Shown: in pieces, positions 36,640 to 48,797 of the stretch
How the letters are laid out: each line of letters opens with the position of its first letter
How positions within the stretch are numbered: the first letter of the stretch is position 1
Assembly: GCA_023014365.1 (NCBI GenBank)
Contig: JAEBUN010000020.1
Span: 310,001-374,000 of the forward strand
DNA from: Lepiota brunneoincarnata
Taxonomy: Eukaryota; Basidiomycota; Agaricomycetes; Agaricales; Agaricaceae
Direction of reading: 5' to 3'
Length of the DNA stretch: 64,000 bases
Notes under the pieces: model-generated
Told to the model about the DNA's origin: nothing
Seen by the model: the letters and a program-made list of their open reading frames with translations, nothing else
Databases searched by the model: none
Program-made: the position numbers and the translations under genes

Positions 36640-37330
36640 AAAATGAATACCCTCCTTGCACAGACTCGAGTTTGGCCTGTGAACCAGAAAATGAGTGGCT
36701 ACCCGAGATGGGGGTGGGGGGTCTCGACGGTCCCAAACCCCGCTCCTAGCTCATTGGTATCCCAGCAGAACTTCGTGCTGAATGCATGAGGTCGGTAGAC
36801 GATTCCGAATGAAGTATGGTTTAAAGATCGCTGAAACAGTTTCCTGACCGTGACGATTGCAAGGCGGAGGCTGGCTACAGTCAATTTATCAAGAGGGAGA
36901 ACCTCTATGGAACGCCGGGAACAGTGGGAAGGTGCATGGACGGGCAGATATAATTAGGAGGGTAAGAGAAAATATTATCTGAGGTTATCGTCTCTGTAAA
37001 GGGGTAACTGGGAAGGGCGATATAAATTAAACTGACGCATGGAAGTGGTCTGATTCCGGCCGGCACTTGATTCTGAACAGTTCTGGGGTCTGCCCAGATA
37101 CTCTCAGGGGTGCGGTTAGCGTAAATACAAGAGGCGTTTATTGAGTCACATTTCGATGACTGGAGGCAGAGAAGTCGATGACTGCACTGAAGATAGCACC
37201 TCAGTTCGGGTGTGGACCCAAAGAATCGAAAGCTCGTTACCATATGCCGACAAGACCACCTCACAAGAAGCGAAACCTTGCCACTTTAGAGATACATGAG
37301 GCCAGTGATTTCGAGCTCAGCAGATGCCAG
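36640..37330. repeat. Dispersed repeat, copy B
   Basis: Diverged second copy of the repeat at 240-1240; 36741-36870 matches 481-605 and 37180-37290 matches 943-1070. Part of it (about 37095-37140) matches the opposite strand at 57313-57357 nearly base for base. It sits immediately upstream of the left FunK1 duplication arm. Confidence 0.6.
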
Positions 37331-40300
37331 CGGTTGATATCTATGTAATGATAGACGACGAAGCGGCAGGGACAACAGCAATGTTAATTTCGCAGGATGG
37401 GGTGTTGATATGTTGACCTGAACCGGCCTAGCTTGATGTCGTGTGACATCGTCTGAGCAACTAAGCGCGTTCGACGCCAACCACTTTCGTAGTTCTATCA
37501 CAGAACACCATCCATCAGGTCCTGCCGTGCTTGAAATCCCTGGCCTCGTGTACCTCTGAATGGTCTAAACGCGAAAAAGAAACAGAAGCACGGATCTCGC
37601 GCACAGCTCTTGCCTGCCTATAAGTTGGGTAAGTTCACTGTCCTTCAACTCAGTTGCGCCATTACTGAAATGTCTCGCCTAACCAGACGAGATTCTGCTA
37701 CCAACAACACTCCTTCGCATTTACGGGGGTCCACAAACGCTGCACAGGTTCAGGCCGAGGTCAGAGACAAACTTGTCGACATGGAGATCTGTGTTCAAAG
37801 GAAGGACTTCTTCGACAAGTTACTGCCTCTTCCCAACGACTTGGCGCCCGAGATACTTGAATATGCCAAATCCAAAAAGGTTTATGTAGATTCGGAATGG
37901 GTCGCTCTTTCGAGGGTCAAGAAGACGTCCACGGCGGCTTCGACGCCACCAACCCCAGAGGGAACCAAACCCGGGGAGCTTAATCTGTACGAACCATTTG
38001 TAGAGGTTGCCAACACCATCATCGATTATGTCGGTGAACTGAGGCCCGAGCTGCGCGAGCAACAGCGTGTGGTAGGGAGATGGATCGACACGCACGGCTC
38101 TATCCCGACCTCACAGAATCCCAATTCGCTTCGGGTTCAACCTGACCTATCCTTTGTTCCTGTAGCCAATGCTGGAGAGATGAAGGCCATGGCAGTGGAT
38201 TGGGAGGAACAAGGGGGCCGGCCTCCTGAAGGTGAAGAAATGCCACGAGTAAGCAGTTTGGTTTCTATCGCTAGCGTCTCTCCCGACTTACCAGTGCACA
38301 GACGACGGACATGCCTGAGACTGAGACCACCCGGGAGCGACAACAGGAAGAATGCCTTCCGGTCCGAGATAAAGTGAAGCAGGTATGCTTCTTTCGTTCG
38401 TATGAGTAGTTCCCCCTTGGTTTACCGGTGCCTACATAGACGCAAAAGAAGGTTCGTCTCTTTTGTATATACATACACCAACCACTAACTTGTTGTTCAG
38501 CTGCCAACGCAGTGGTGGCTTCAGATTCTGACCATCGGGGAATTGAAGGTGGATCGCAGCAAGAGCGCGAGCGCCTACAACTCCCTGAGTATCAACGACT
38601 CCGCGAGCATGAGCGCCAGCAGCATCAGTGGTAAACGCAAGGACCGCAAGCCCAAATACAACGACAGTGCCGTACCGCAGCTAGCTACCTATGTTCGCCA
38701 GCTCTTCATGGAACAACTTGATCGGCGCTTCGCCTTTGCCTTTACCCTTCATTCCGGCAGATGCTGGATTCACCTCTTCGATCGCAGTGGCACAGTGAAC
38801 ATCACGGAAGCGATTGATATCAACAAAGTCAGTCGAGCGGTGTTCATATGCGCAGGATGGTGCTGATCCATAGCACAGAGTCCCGAGGATTTCATTCACG
38901 TCATCGCAAGTCTGGCTTATCTCTCACCGGAACAACTCGGATGGGACCCGACGTTCCAGGCATGGGACGGTGAAAAACCCGTTCCATCGTATGGTCTTCC
39001 GCTAGGATCAGTGAAGGACTGCTCGAACGCATACGAAATTCCTTGGGTCATCGACAGTCCCAAGAATCCATTGGAGAAATACGTCTCTATCCGATCCCTG
39101 CATCTCAAGAGCGCGCAGGTCCTTTACGGCAGAGCAAGCATCATACTCGAGGTGGTCTCGTTGGGTGACTGGAAGGCCAAAAATGAAGAGGTGGGATACT
39201 TGGCCCTCATTCATCCGCGAAACTGTGTTCTGATGCGTTCTTGAGGCAACGATACTGGTGATGAAGCAAACATGGCAACGGCTGCCTGGACTCGAGAGTG
39301 ACAACGAGATAACGCTGGTCAATTCCTCGGATTATTCTTCAGAGCCCAATGACTGGACCGAGCAACTGGAGGAGTTGCACAAATCTCTCGAGCGGGAACC
39401 TTATGAAGCGTATATTCTCCATAAGGCTGGTTTTGCCGTTGATTCATCTCGCCTCCACGAAGCCGGCTATGTGTGTTCCGACGGAAAGCAAGTGGATACG
39501 TTTGACTTCATTCGCAAGGGTCTTGAGCGCTATGCCCCTCAAAGCTTACGGCCAGCTCCGAAAGTCAAGAAAAACTCCAGCTCAGATATACTTAAAATTA
39601 TCGACGGCCGCTCCGATCGGTGGGACGGTCTGAGAATCGACAGCCCTTGCAAAACGCCTGACCAGGGTGACGGATACCGTCGGCCAGTGAGTCGTACGTT
39701 GACACGCATATTCTTCAAGCTCCCGGGCTGGACAATCAAGCACTTTATGAGCAAGGAGGAGCTCATCAGTGCTCTAAAGGGTGGAATTGAAGGTTTGGTT
39801 CGTACTTTACACGGGTGTCGGGTCTGACATATCAAGCAGAACATGAGAAGCTGTGCAGGAATGGGGTGATTCATCGCGATGTCAGCACGGGGAATATAAT
39901 CTTGTCAGGCATGGGAGGCGGAATGGGAGGCCACCTCATCGATTTCGATCACAGCAAGATCACGGTCCAATTCAAACCTTTCGCTTCGATCAATGCAGAG
40001 AAATTGAGCGCAAGACTCCGCGGAAAACTTGATTTTGACGATGCTGTGATAGACCTTGCTGAGAAGGTGTATGGCCATGTCGCATACAGCTACTTGACCT
40101 TCGTAGCTACCGCCTATGGGCTTTTATTCATTGAGCCTCAGATCGTCACTGCTCAGGATCTTGGCTGGGATTCTGCGGTGCGTGGCCTTTTCGTTGGATC
40201 CGGTGATAATGAATTAACAGTGTCCAGGGATATGACCTTCCATCCTTCTCGGACCGCCGAGCAGGGCATGGTTACATTACCGTATGCTCGTCCCTTGTGC

Positions 40301-41395
40301 TATATTCTCATTCTAATGAGCTTCCTCTAGGGGACTCCTCCTTTCATAAGCTCACACCTTGACGGAGAAACGCCTCACACTGCAATACACGACATGGAAT
40401 CGTTCCTGTGGATTCTGGTATATATTACACTCCGATACGATGGACCGGCAACGCCAAGGAAGTTATCCGGGGCACAGGAGGGTATTATTTACAATTATTT
40501 CCACAACACCGGTACTGCTAGAGACCAAAAGTCCAAGGCCTTCAACACCGAGAAAAGATTCGAGGAGGACATTCTGAACAACGTTGCCGAATACTTCAGT
40601 GACCTCAAACCACTGATCCGAGAATGGTACGCGGTGCTCAAGGTTGCTTGGGTATATCCAGATGGGCTTGAATACCATTATCCACATGGAATTATCCAAA
40701 AGTTTCTTGACAAGGCCATGGCACAGCTCAAAGCCTCTCAAGCGCCTGAACATTACCTCGAGATGACTCGAAAGGAGGAGAACCGGAGGAAAGAGTACTG
40801 GGATCTTGCGAAAACTGCGATAAAGAGTTGGAAGACGGTTGACGCATTATTGAAAGAAGGGAAACGGGGGGTATCTGGCCAACCGCACTTGGATCCTCCC
40901 ATTCCGCAGGCCAATGTCGAGTCTCCTCCATCATCTCCACCCGTGGTCAAGAGAGTCCGGTGCAAGTGAACTCCCTCGAGTCGTCACTGACTTGTCTTTC
41001 TCATGTTCTCCCTTTCCTACCCCACCTTTTTCGGTGTAATGCATCGACTCCTGGCGCGGATCCTGTGGCTCTTGCATCTACATAATTTCTGTCTCCTGAG
41101 AAATTACTGGTCCTTGCCCCGAACGTGATCCTGTACTAATATATGGTGCCCTTTTAAATGACAAATCTTGTTTTCCGTTCTACACCGACTATGACAGATG
41201 TTCCGAAATGACGCCTCAATCGTGCATTTGTCTCGGAGGGAAGCACCTATGAACGATAAAGGAAACTGGTTCCACAGACAAGTTGCTCATCTTCCATGCT
41301 GACACCTACAGATTGAGATTCCTGAGCGGTAGGGCGTGGCCAGCCAATCGGGGGTTGTTGAGCCCGGACGCTCGGACGCTGGTGTGACCTTCTCG
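37190..41395. repeat. Inverted segmental duplication, left arm
   Basis: Matches about 57355-62250 in reverse orientation, including the whole FunK1 gene, about 450 bp upstream and about 420 bp downstream (for example 41210-41310 against 57460-57565). Similarity is high in the coding parts, with scattered substitutions and indels. The arms are separated by about 16 kb. Confidence 0.85.
37670..40969 (+). CDS. FunK1-type protein kinase (intact copy)
   Basis: Fungal-specific kinase (Pkinase_fungal / FunK1), a family expanded in mushrooms; substrates are unknown. The N-terminal region has DKLVDMEICVQRKDFFDKL, LYEPFVEVANTIIDYVGELR and WLQILTIGELKVD. The mid region reads LDRRFAFAFTLHSG, FDRSGTVNITEAIDIN and SPEQLGWDPTF. 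The kinase core has a catalytic loop CRNGVIHRDVSTGNIIL (HRD Asp and the loop Asn), then LIDFDHSKI in place of DFG. The C-terminal lobe gives MTFHPSRTAEQGMVTLP, GTPPFISSHLDGE, HDMESFLWILVYITLRYDG and a long charged tail ending RVRCK (stop 40967-40969). About seven exons; the frame is open throughout. Start at the ATG 37670. Confidence 0.9.
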
Positions 41396-42752
41396 AGCGA
41401 CCCGGGAAAGGGTGTATGCAGAGACCACAAATGTCAGGCCATTTATTACTGGCCCGCAGATCCAATTACTAGGGAAGGTGAGCATGCACAAGCCGTTGAC
41501 AACGAGCTTGCCGAGCCTCTGAAATAACCAGTTCGCCTTACTCCACGAAACGAGACTTACGCAGTCGAATGGCTACGTTTCTTCCCGAAAGTCGGCCCTT
41601 GGGCTTGAGATTGCGGTCGTAAGACCAGTGTTGTTTATTTAGCCTGCCGTCGCGTCAGAGGTAGAACAAACAAAGGGTAGATGAGCGTCTATCCCCCCCA
41701 CTGGTGGCAGTTCTCCGTGTTCAGAGAGACCATTCGCACGCAAGCCTGTACTATTCTCGCTCCGGACATGATACGCTCAGGCTCTTCTCAAATCGTGGCA
41801 TTTCTTGGGTGACCGGTCCAAATCCGATGGTATGTCTATCCGCTCGCGTGGGAGGCCGGCTAAAATTAGGAGCCTGTCTATATAGCTAGCTTAAAACAAT
41901 TACCCACCACACATAACGCCAGTGTTCCAGCATCAGGGAGAGGAAGCGACGGGGCCGAGCGCTTAGCCTACTCATGTCTGAGGGGTTGCTCTGACAGGCT
42001 AGGTGACAAGCACATTAATCCAACAGAGACACTATCTATTGCTCTGCGTGTTTAGTGCTCTTAAAACGACCGACCTGTCTGGGCTCTGAAGCTTGATTTG
42101 AGGATTATCGACGTTTACTTGGCAGATAAATCTCCTACTCTTGAGGGCGGCCCAACCCTGATCTACAAGTCCCAGTGCTCGGTTCGTGGTATTCTTCCAA
42201 GTCGACCCGATACTAAACCTCCGTTCGGTCAGATCTGGAGCTCGTCATGGTGGCATCTGAAATAGACAACTCTCATATCCAGAGCCTGCCAATTCTTTGA
42301 CCTGCAGGAATTGGTAGACAGATATTAACGATGTCCTGGGTATATTGAGCTTGAGAAGTTTTTTTTTTGTTTTTTTTTCGCTCGTCGCTCCCCCTTCAGG
42401 CGGGGTTAAGCGGGATTAAGCATCGAATCCGCGGAACAAGCGAAGGGAGTATAGGGTTAAGCGGTAACCAATAGGCAGTTTTTTCTTCCAAGCGTGTTTT
42501 TCATGTTACCATTAATAGCTTTGTTCAGTGCTTGCAACTCCGCCAAGCTGCTAGTAAAATACGACCACGAACGTCAAACATTATCATGTGCTTCATAAAC
42601 TACGAGGCATAGAAAGGATCGTGGGCGGGAAATAATAACAAAAACCCAGAGAAAAAAAAAAGGTTTATATGCTACCTGTCCATATCGAACAGATGAGCTT
42701 ACAGAGAAAAAGAAGAAATTGTCCCGAGCGGAATATTTGGAAAACAGATGTA
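40970..42752. other. Intergenic
   Basis: The first 420 bp belong to the duplication arm. The rest has no supported gene. T-rich tracts (42360-42379) lie near a GGGGTTAAGCGGGATTAAGC double motif (42402-42421). Confidence 0.5.
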
Positions 42753-45028
42753 TTAGATTTTCCATGCCTTCTTGATAATATCGGCGGCACGTTCCGCGAT
42801 GCCATAAACGGGAGCTTGTGTGTGAGCAGCCGGAATGTGAGGCTAAATTCCGCTAGCATAAGCGAAAACACGCCAGGTAGATGTGGCCAAAACAAAAAAA
42901 AGGTTACTCACCAACACGGACGCATCCACAACTCTCAAGCCCGAAACATGCTTGACTGCCAAGTCCGGATTGACGACACCCCAATTGGCGTTAGCAGGAG
43001 ACATGGCAGCAGTCCCAGAGGCATGGAAGAAAGGTTGAACAGTTTGCCTGATGTGTTCTTCTATCTCAGCATCCGTCTTGGGGTTCTCAACGGGCTGAGA
43101 CAACCCAGTCCTTCCATGCATTCGCAGCAACGAATTGTTGGGCGATCTTCATACCCTCACGAAGCATCTGCCTGTCAAAGTCGGTTCCGAGATAATTGGG
43201 AGTCAGCTTGGGAGGGTCCCATGGGTTGTTGGATCTCAGCTGGACAAATCCACCTAGAGGGGCACCCAGACTTAGTACCGCGAAGGAGCTAGAGAGGGTT
43301 TTTTTTTGACACATACGAGCAGTAGGAGTCAACAACGAAGCTGTGATGGAGAAGAAGTTGCCAGATGCGGGCGGGGGACCCAAAAAGCCATTCTAACATA
43401 TATCATGAGCATTGGGGTGACAACCCAAGTGAAAAAAAAAAAAAGGCCTACGGTGAACAAGAGCTCATAATGAGCGGTATTAGGTCCGGCAGAGGGGTCT
43501 GGGTTGCGCTTGAGGAGGTCGTTATCAGAAGGCAATCTCACGAATCCGACCTTGATTCGAAAAGGTGCCACCGAGCAATCCAGTTCCGTTCGCAGCCCAC
43601 AGCTGTTGTTGAACGGCCATGAAAGCGGGATCGGCGAGTTTCTCCAAGGTATCAGTCGAACTGACTTTGAAATGAAGGGTCGAAAGGGGGTGATCAGTGA
43701 CGTTCTTTCCGACTGATGTTAGAGGGACCAGGGGCATGATCTTGTTCTGCAACAGCTGAGCAGCTTCGCCGATGCCAGAGTTCATGAGGATCTGAGGGGT
43801 ATTAATCGAGCCTGCAGAAAGAATGACTTCCTTCTTGGCGGTCACAGTAAATACTTGGCCTAGGAAGATGGGAGACTGTGGGTAACAATTGAGGGGGCTT
43901 TAAAACATGAAAGTTTACCATTGGGCGAGTTTGCGAATCTGACCGTCTTGAACTCAAGTCCATTCTTGGTCTTAGCAGAATCGAGCTTTCAAGACACGGG
44001 TTCGGGTGAGAATATGAAGGTTCTTGCGACTGGCAAACGATGGAGCGAGGTAAGCGGTAGCGGAGCTTGACCTCTTGCCGTTCAGAAGAGTGTAAGGGAA
44101 CCAACCAACACCGAGGTGGTTTCCAGAGTTGATATCAAGGTTGAAGGGGAATTGTTGGGGCAGATCCTTAGTAACCTGGAGGAACGAGATTGTCCGTCGG
44201 GAAAAGAGGCCCTGGCAAGCCTACAGACAGGGGACCGCTGTTCCCATGAGCATTGGGATCGAATTCGCCAGCTATGCTATGGTTGTCGGGGGGTGGGTTG
44301 AACTTCTCACCCTGAATTTGAAGGTTAGGATACATCGAGTCCAGGGATCGAGACAAAGTTCTTCACCTTCTTGAAAAAGTTAATCATCGAATTCCAACCC
44401 CACCCATTATCACCAGGTGATCTTAGCTATCTTATCATAATCCTCCCGGGATCCTCTGGTATACGCCATAAAATCTTGTGGTATATACTCAGTACATCGA
44501 TCTCGTCGCACAAGAAGAATACACCCACTGATTGAGGAACTCCCTCCCAATGTATATCCACGAGCAGTAGGGAAGGGTTCGACCTCCGAGACCAGGCATG
44601 ACCTCAGTTGTATAATTCCAATCCCATTTTGTGTGCGGGTTCAGACGAGAGCAGAGCAATGGGATCTGAAGATCCACATCAGTGTTGCTATGTATCCCAA
44701 TGGTAAAGCTCAAAATCATTCGGTGCAATTCATTCACAAAACTCACGGAATACCAGCTTCGATGAGCAACACTTTGATCTTGGGATTCTCAGACAAACGG
44801 TTAGCGACGACACTCCCTGCAGGTTCCACCTGATGAGCCACAGTGCATCAGTTAAGCACGAAAATGAATGAGCAAGGTTACACTCTGTCACTCACCTCCG
44901 ACAATAACAAAGTCGTAGTCGTTAGTGGAAGGCAAGGCCGAAGCGCTCTCAAATGTGTCCGAAAGAACGGTGGGTGCCCCCAGGGCCACTATCAGCAGTA
45001 AACTGCGAATCAGCGACATCATTGCCAT
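42753..45028 (-). CDS. Secreted GMC oxidoreductase (aryl-alcohol oxidase-like), frame-broken
   Basis: FAD-dependent alcohol oxidase or dehydrogenase, secreted (signal peptide [20 protein letters not shown]). Order of motifs: [13 protein letters not shown]-binding start, [125 protein letters not shown]. Then the catalytic His in [14 protein letters not shown] and the signature [11 protein letters not shown]. It ends [10 protein letters not shown] with the stop at 42753-42755. Four single extra bases (near 43550, 44181, 44415 and 44566) must be removed to read through, so this copy may be a pseudogene or poorly polished. A TATA box (TATATAAA) lies about 85 bp upstream of the ATG. Confidence 0.85.
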
Positions 45029-45108
45029 GATGAACGGGGGAGGGAATAAGAGAGGATAAAATAGATGGCAGTAAAATGGGGGGGAGCAAAGTTCACCATC
45101 ACGAAGGT

Positions 45109-45117
45109 TTATATACT
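45109..45117 (-). promoter_or_regulatory. TATA box of the GMC oxidoreductase gene
   Basis: A TATATAAA element on the minus strand, about 85 bp upstream of the ATG at 45028. Confidence 0.5.
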
Positions 45118-46499
45118 AGCGCCTTTGCCGGTCTCCTCTGAAGTGGTCTGGATCAATCGAAGGGGATACATCACTAGGGCATGTGGGTAATTGCTGAGGA
45201 GTTCAATGCTTCTGCGGGCCCTGCATCGCCGGTTAGCGACCTGGAACCAAACAATCGGCTAGCATTTGAGAAAGTCGCATCACACCCAGCCGCAAGGGGA
45301 TAATAGCGATACCGGATACGCACAAGTGGCATTTGTGTGAGCCGGTCGGTTAGTCCAGCTGATTATTGTGACTAGTATTATCTTTGTAATGTAAAACAAC
45401 TGCGCGTGGGGGAAAGAAAAAACACTCACTCGAAGAGGATGCGCTCAACGAAGCGGCAACTCTGGTATTTGGGGGTGGGATCAATCACAGGTTACCGCAG
45501 TCCTGTCCTTGGTATGTCGGTGAGAAACAGTGTAATAGCCAGAGAGTATACCCGTCACTGCTCATGTTGATCGTTAGCCCTCTTTGATCGCTTAACTGAT
45601 TCCGCACCGAGAAGTCCGGTAACCCACATACATGTCCATGATCGTCATCTGAGGCCTCGCTTTCAAGGATTCTTCCTCCTTGCGGACGGTAGCCCTTCGC
45701 TTGCGCGTGCCTGTGGCGGAGCTCAGTTCCAATGTTCCACCACAAACACAGTGATATCCTCTGTGCCTGTGTTTCAACCGCTTGTTTCGCCACAGCTTGC
45801 CACTACCGCTCCGCGGGAAATCCCCAAGGGCATCAGTCATCGTTTTCCCCAGAAGAAGAATTTCGCCGTTGGTTCCATTAGATTCAGTAGAGACACGCGG
45901 TGCGCGCCTGAAATGTCCTCTCAGTCACCAGCATGGTTATGACACGGGCGGAGGTTGATTGTTATAGCGATCATCAGTCACCAATTAGCCGAGGGCTTCT
46001 GTAAATAGCTAGCAATGTCATGTCGGTGTCTTGTTGCTGTCAATATAGGGGAAAACATGCGGATACACCATTCCGGACCATGAAAACCCTAAAAATACAT
46101 GTTCGAAATAACGACGTGTGATATTTTCCGCGGGGGGGGGGGGCGCAATACTGAAATATAGGTCAATTATTCTGACTGGAATGGCTATTTAACACACACA
46201 GCAAACGAGAGGAAGAAAGCGGTATTGCAGACGTTACTATAGCAGGTTGAGTTCGAGAAAGCTGATAATGGCAGGAGGATGGTGAAAGAGTACAGCAGGA
46301 TGGCGAAAGTACAAGATGACCGAGAACCTTGGTGACGCAGGAAGTATATCTAAAAGGGAGGACATGGTAAGCCCTCTGCGCATCTCAGAATCATCGATAG
46401 CAGGATGGAGACTGACTAGAAAAGAGTAGAAACAAGGAAACCGCTTAGCAATTTCATTAGCGCCTACAACCAAAACCGGGGAAATGCGACAGAGGACCG
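45118..46499. other. Intergenic
   Basis: No supported gene. An 82-codon minus frame at 45592-45840 contains a CVCGG motif but no partner exon or family I recognise. G12 lies at 46132-46143. Confidence 0.5.
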
Positions 46500-47955
46500 T
46501 CAATCTGGCCGTCTTGTCCTAATTTCCCACATTCCTTGTTTGCCCCGAACGAACCCCTCCAACATGAATTTCTCGCCCAAGAAATCAACCTGCATTACCC
46601 CTTTGTTAATATCTTCGGGTTTTCCTTTTACTCTCTCTCCGAACGTCTTCGCTAACGCCATTCGATCTGCATCATCCAAGACTTCATTGTAATAATGCCG
46701 GCCAAGGATGGGCGTCAGCATCTGCCGACTCAATTGTACAATCACATCAAACACCGTCACTCCATTTGGGTGCGACTGATGCACGTCGACATACCAGGGT
46801 AGTCGGGGATGGTATAGTCTGAGCATTTGACTGTGAGGGGAAGTGGCGAGCTGTGCAAAATCAATCTCGTTGTGGAGTCTTGTCAGGTTCGGAAAGTGGA
46901 GGACACCGGAGTCAAGTGGGTTTAGTCGCAAGTTGAGAGCAATCGGGGGCGCATTGGCGGAATATATAAGTAACGGGTGCATCGCGCGTTTAACAGGGTC
47001 GACATATTCTTTACACGACAAGTAAGTAATAATTAGGGACGATCACTAGTCAACACACCTGGTACATCCGAGCGGATTTTTACCGACTTTGGGCAAATAT
47101 GAAGAGATTCCTTGTTTAGGATAATAGTCTGCCCTCCAATCTCGTGGTCTGCGCGCAAGGTTCCGTTCGTCGTAGGAATCGCTTTGGGTATAAACAGGCG
47201 CGGGTGGTGGTTGCGGGAGCGACGGCCACCCATAACCGTGATGGCCAAAACCCGAACCCGTCGACGTTGATCTTTGCATTGTCGTAGTCTCAAACTCTGG
47301 CGACCGTTTTCTGACTTTTTGCGAATTCGTCCGCTTCAAGGCCGACTTTTTGGGCATTCCCTGCATTTGCTGAGCCATTGAAGGCACTTGTGGTTATCGG
47401 CTGGTCATCAGAGTAAAGGTTGAAAGCCTGCGCGTGTGGTTGTTGTGACCATGGGGGATAGTGAGCTGTTGACGGTGCAAGCGGAGGTTGATAGGGGTTT
47501 ATATAAGGAGACCAATGGTTGAGATTCGTTGGCGTTACAGGGGTGAACGACGCGCCGGGTGTAGTAGAGGGTATAGGGGCGGGTGGGGTCGGTGGGTATT
47601 GGGCGTACGTCCAAGGACTTTGTCCATGGGTTGCAGCAGGGGCAGCTTGTTGATTATACCATGGATATTGGGACTGACTTGAATTTGTTGAAGGCCAATT
47701 ATTAGAGGTGCTTCCGACAAAATATTAATAGTGTAGAAAAAAAAACCTGCGAGGGCATACAGACCTTGTGTTAGCCATCCTGCCATATCCTGTGAAGGGG
47801 TCATAGTGGCCGGGTTCACCCCCTTGGCTCGCTCCGGGCGGTGGCGGGATAAAACCACTTCCACCTCCACCTCCACCTCCACCTCCACCTCCACCTACCG
47901 CTGCACTCCTCGGAGCTTCAAACATTGGCATCGTTCCGTATGCGGGATTCGACAT
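46500..47955 (-). CDS. DUF6699-domain protein with Gly/Pro-rich N-terminus
   Basis: The N-terminus is MSNPAYGTMPMFEAPRS, followed by a Gly11-12 tract from a CCACCT microsatellite, then a Pro/Gln/Tyr-rich disordered part. A basic MPKKSALKRTNSQKVRKRSP segment and RDWRADYYPKQG follow. The C-terminal domain (HPLLIYSANAPPIALNLRLN, LRLYHPRLPWYVDVHQSHPN, VTVFDVIVQLSRQML, DFLGEKFMLEGFVRGKQGMW) matches the DUF6699 pattern of mushroom proteins. Function unknown. Two shifts are needed: one near 47380-47420 (place unclear) and one extra base at 47068-47069, which restores LDVPEYVDPVKRA across the intron. Start at the ATG 47955. Confidence 0.72.
47857..47896. repeat. (CCACCT)n microsatellite
   Basis: Six to seven tandem hexamers inside the DUF6699 gene, encoding a glycine tract on the minus strand. 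Likely length-variable. Confidence 0.9.
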
Positions 47956-48797
47956 GACGAGAAAGAGGGGGGCGGGTTCGCACAACGCTAGTGGTCGACG
48001 GGGGTGTATGAAGCCGTCTATCGGGTTGCCAAGCGTATGAGCACAGAAGACCTAAGGGGCTTGTGGACCGAGCACTTTATCAGGCTGATTAGGGGTATAG
48101 GACTGGGACTGCTAGCCAGTAAACGCCTCCCTAGGAAAATCCGGTGGCTTGAACTATATGGGTAGAAAGGCCGAGTGATTGTAGGCCATCGACCGGTCAC
48201 TTTTATCTGATGACAGCTTGAGCATATGTAACACTCTATCACAGAGGATAGGGAGATATACCTCAAAGGGTCCCTGAAGGCGAGGTGATGGGCGTAATAA
48301 AGAGAGTTGATAGTTTAAATGTTCAGGATCACGTGCTCCCTGCTTTTGGCGAGAGTCCCCGAGCACATTCTTACCCATGGTCTCGCGATCGAGACTGTGC
48401 TTAGTTGGTTCCTGATATTGATTCGTATTATCGAGCATACCATACAATGGGATAGGCAGTGCCACCGCCTTCATCTCAGGCTGTATTATCAGTCATACAT
48501 CAATACTTTAATTCAATTTATCTCCATAAGTTCGAGCACATTATCTGCCGGCAGGTTGCCTTAAACTAACAGCCAAATAACCGACTTTAGCCTCGCTATC
48601 GCCTAAGTTTCAACGCGTGCGATAGCAGGAAGGAAATCTGGTCTTACTCTATGCGACTTAGCATAATACTCAGGTACTCACGCCCAACTCTGTGCCATAA
48701 ATATCGAGTCGAACGTCTCGGAAAGTGGTAATGTGTGGCAACACATCCGACACCGTGAATCGCGATCCTAAGTTCAAAACCGGCAACATAAACTTGC
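47956..48797. other. Intergenic
   Basis: No supported gene; several unrelated short open frames. Confidence 0.45.

Noticed and set aside
44290..44395. Apparent additional frame break in the GMC gene after FFKK
   Set aside because: An intron with donor GTGAAG, branch CTAAC and acceptor TTCAG restores the frame, so no lesion is needed there.
45592..45840. Minus-strand 82-codon frame with a CVCGG motif
   Set aside because: A single short frame without neighbouring exons or recognised family; not enough to call a gene.
46132..46143. G12 run as a possible functional quadruplex or origin element
   Set aside because: A single homopolymer with no repeated G-tracts around it; length is likely unreliable in sequencing.
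47806..47991. Plus-strand frame with a TSTSTSTS run
   Set aside because: Produced by the CCACCT microsatellite that encodes glycine on the coding strand of the DUF6699 gene.
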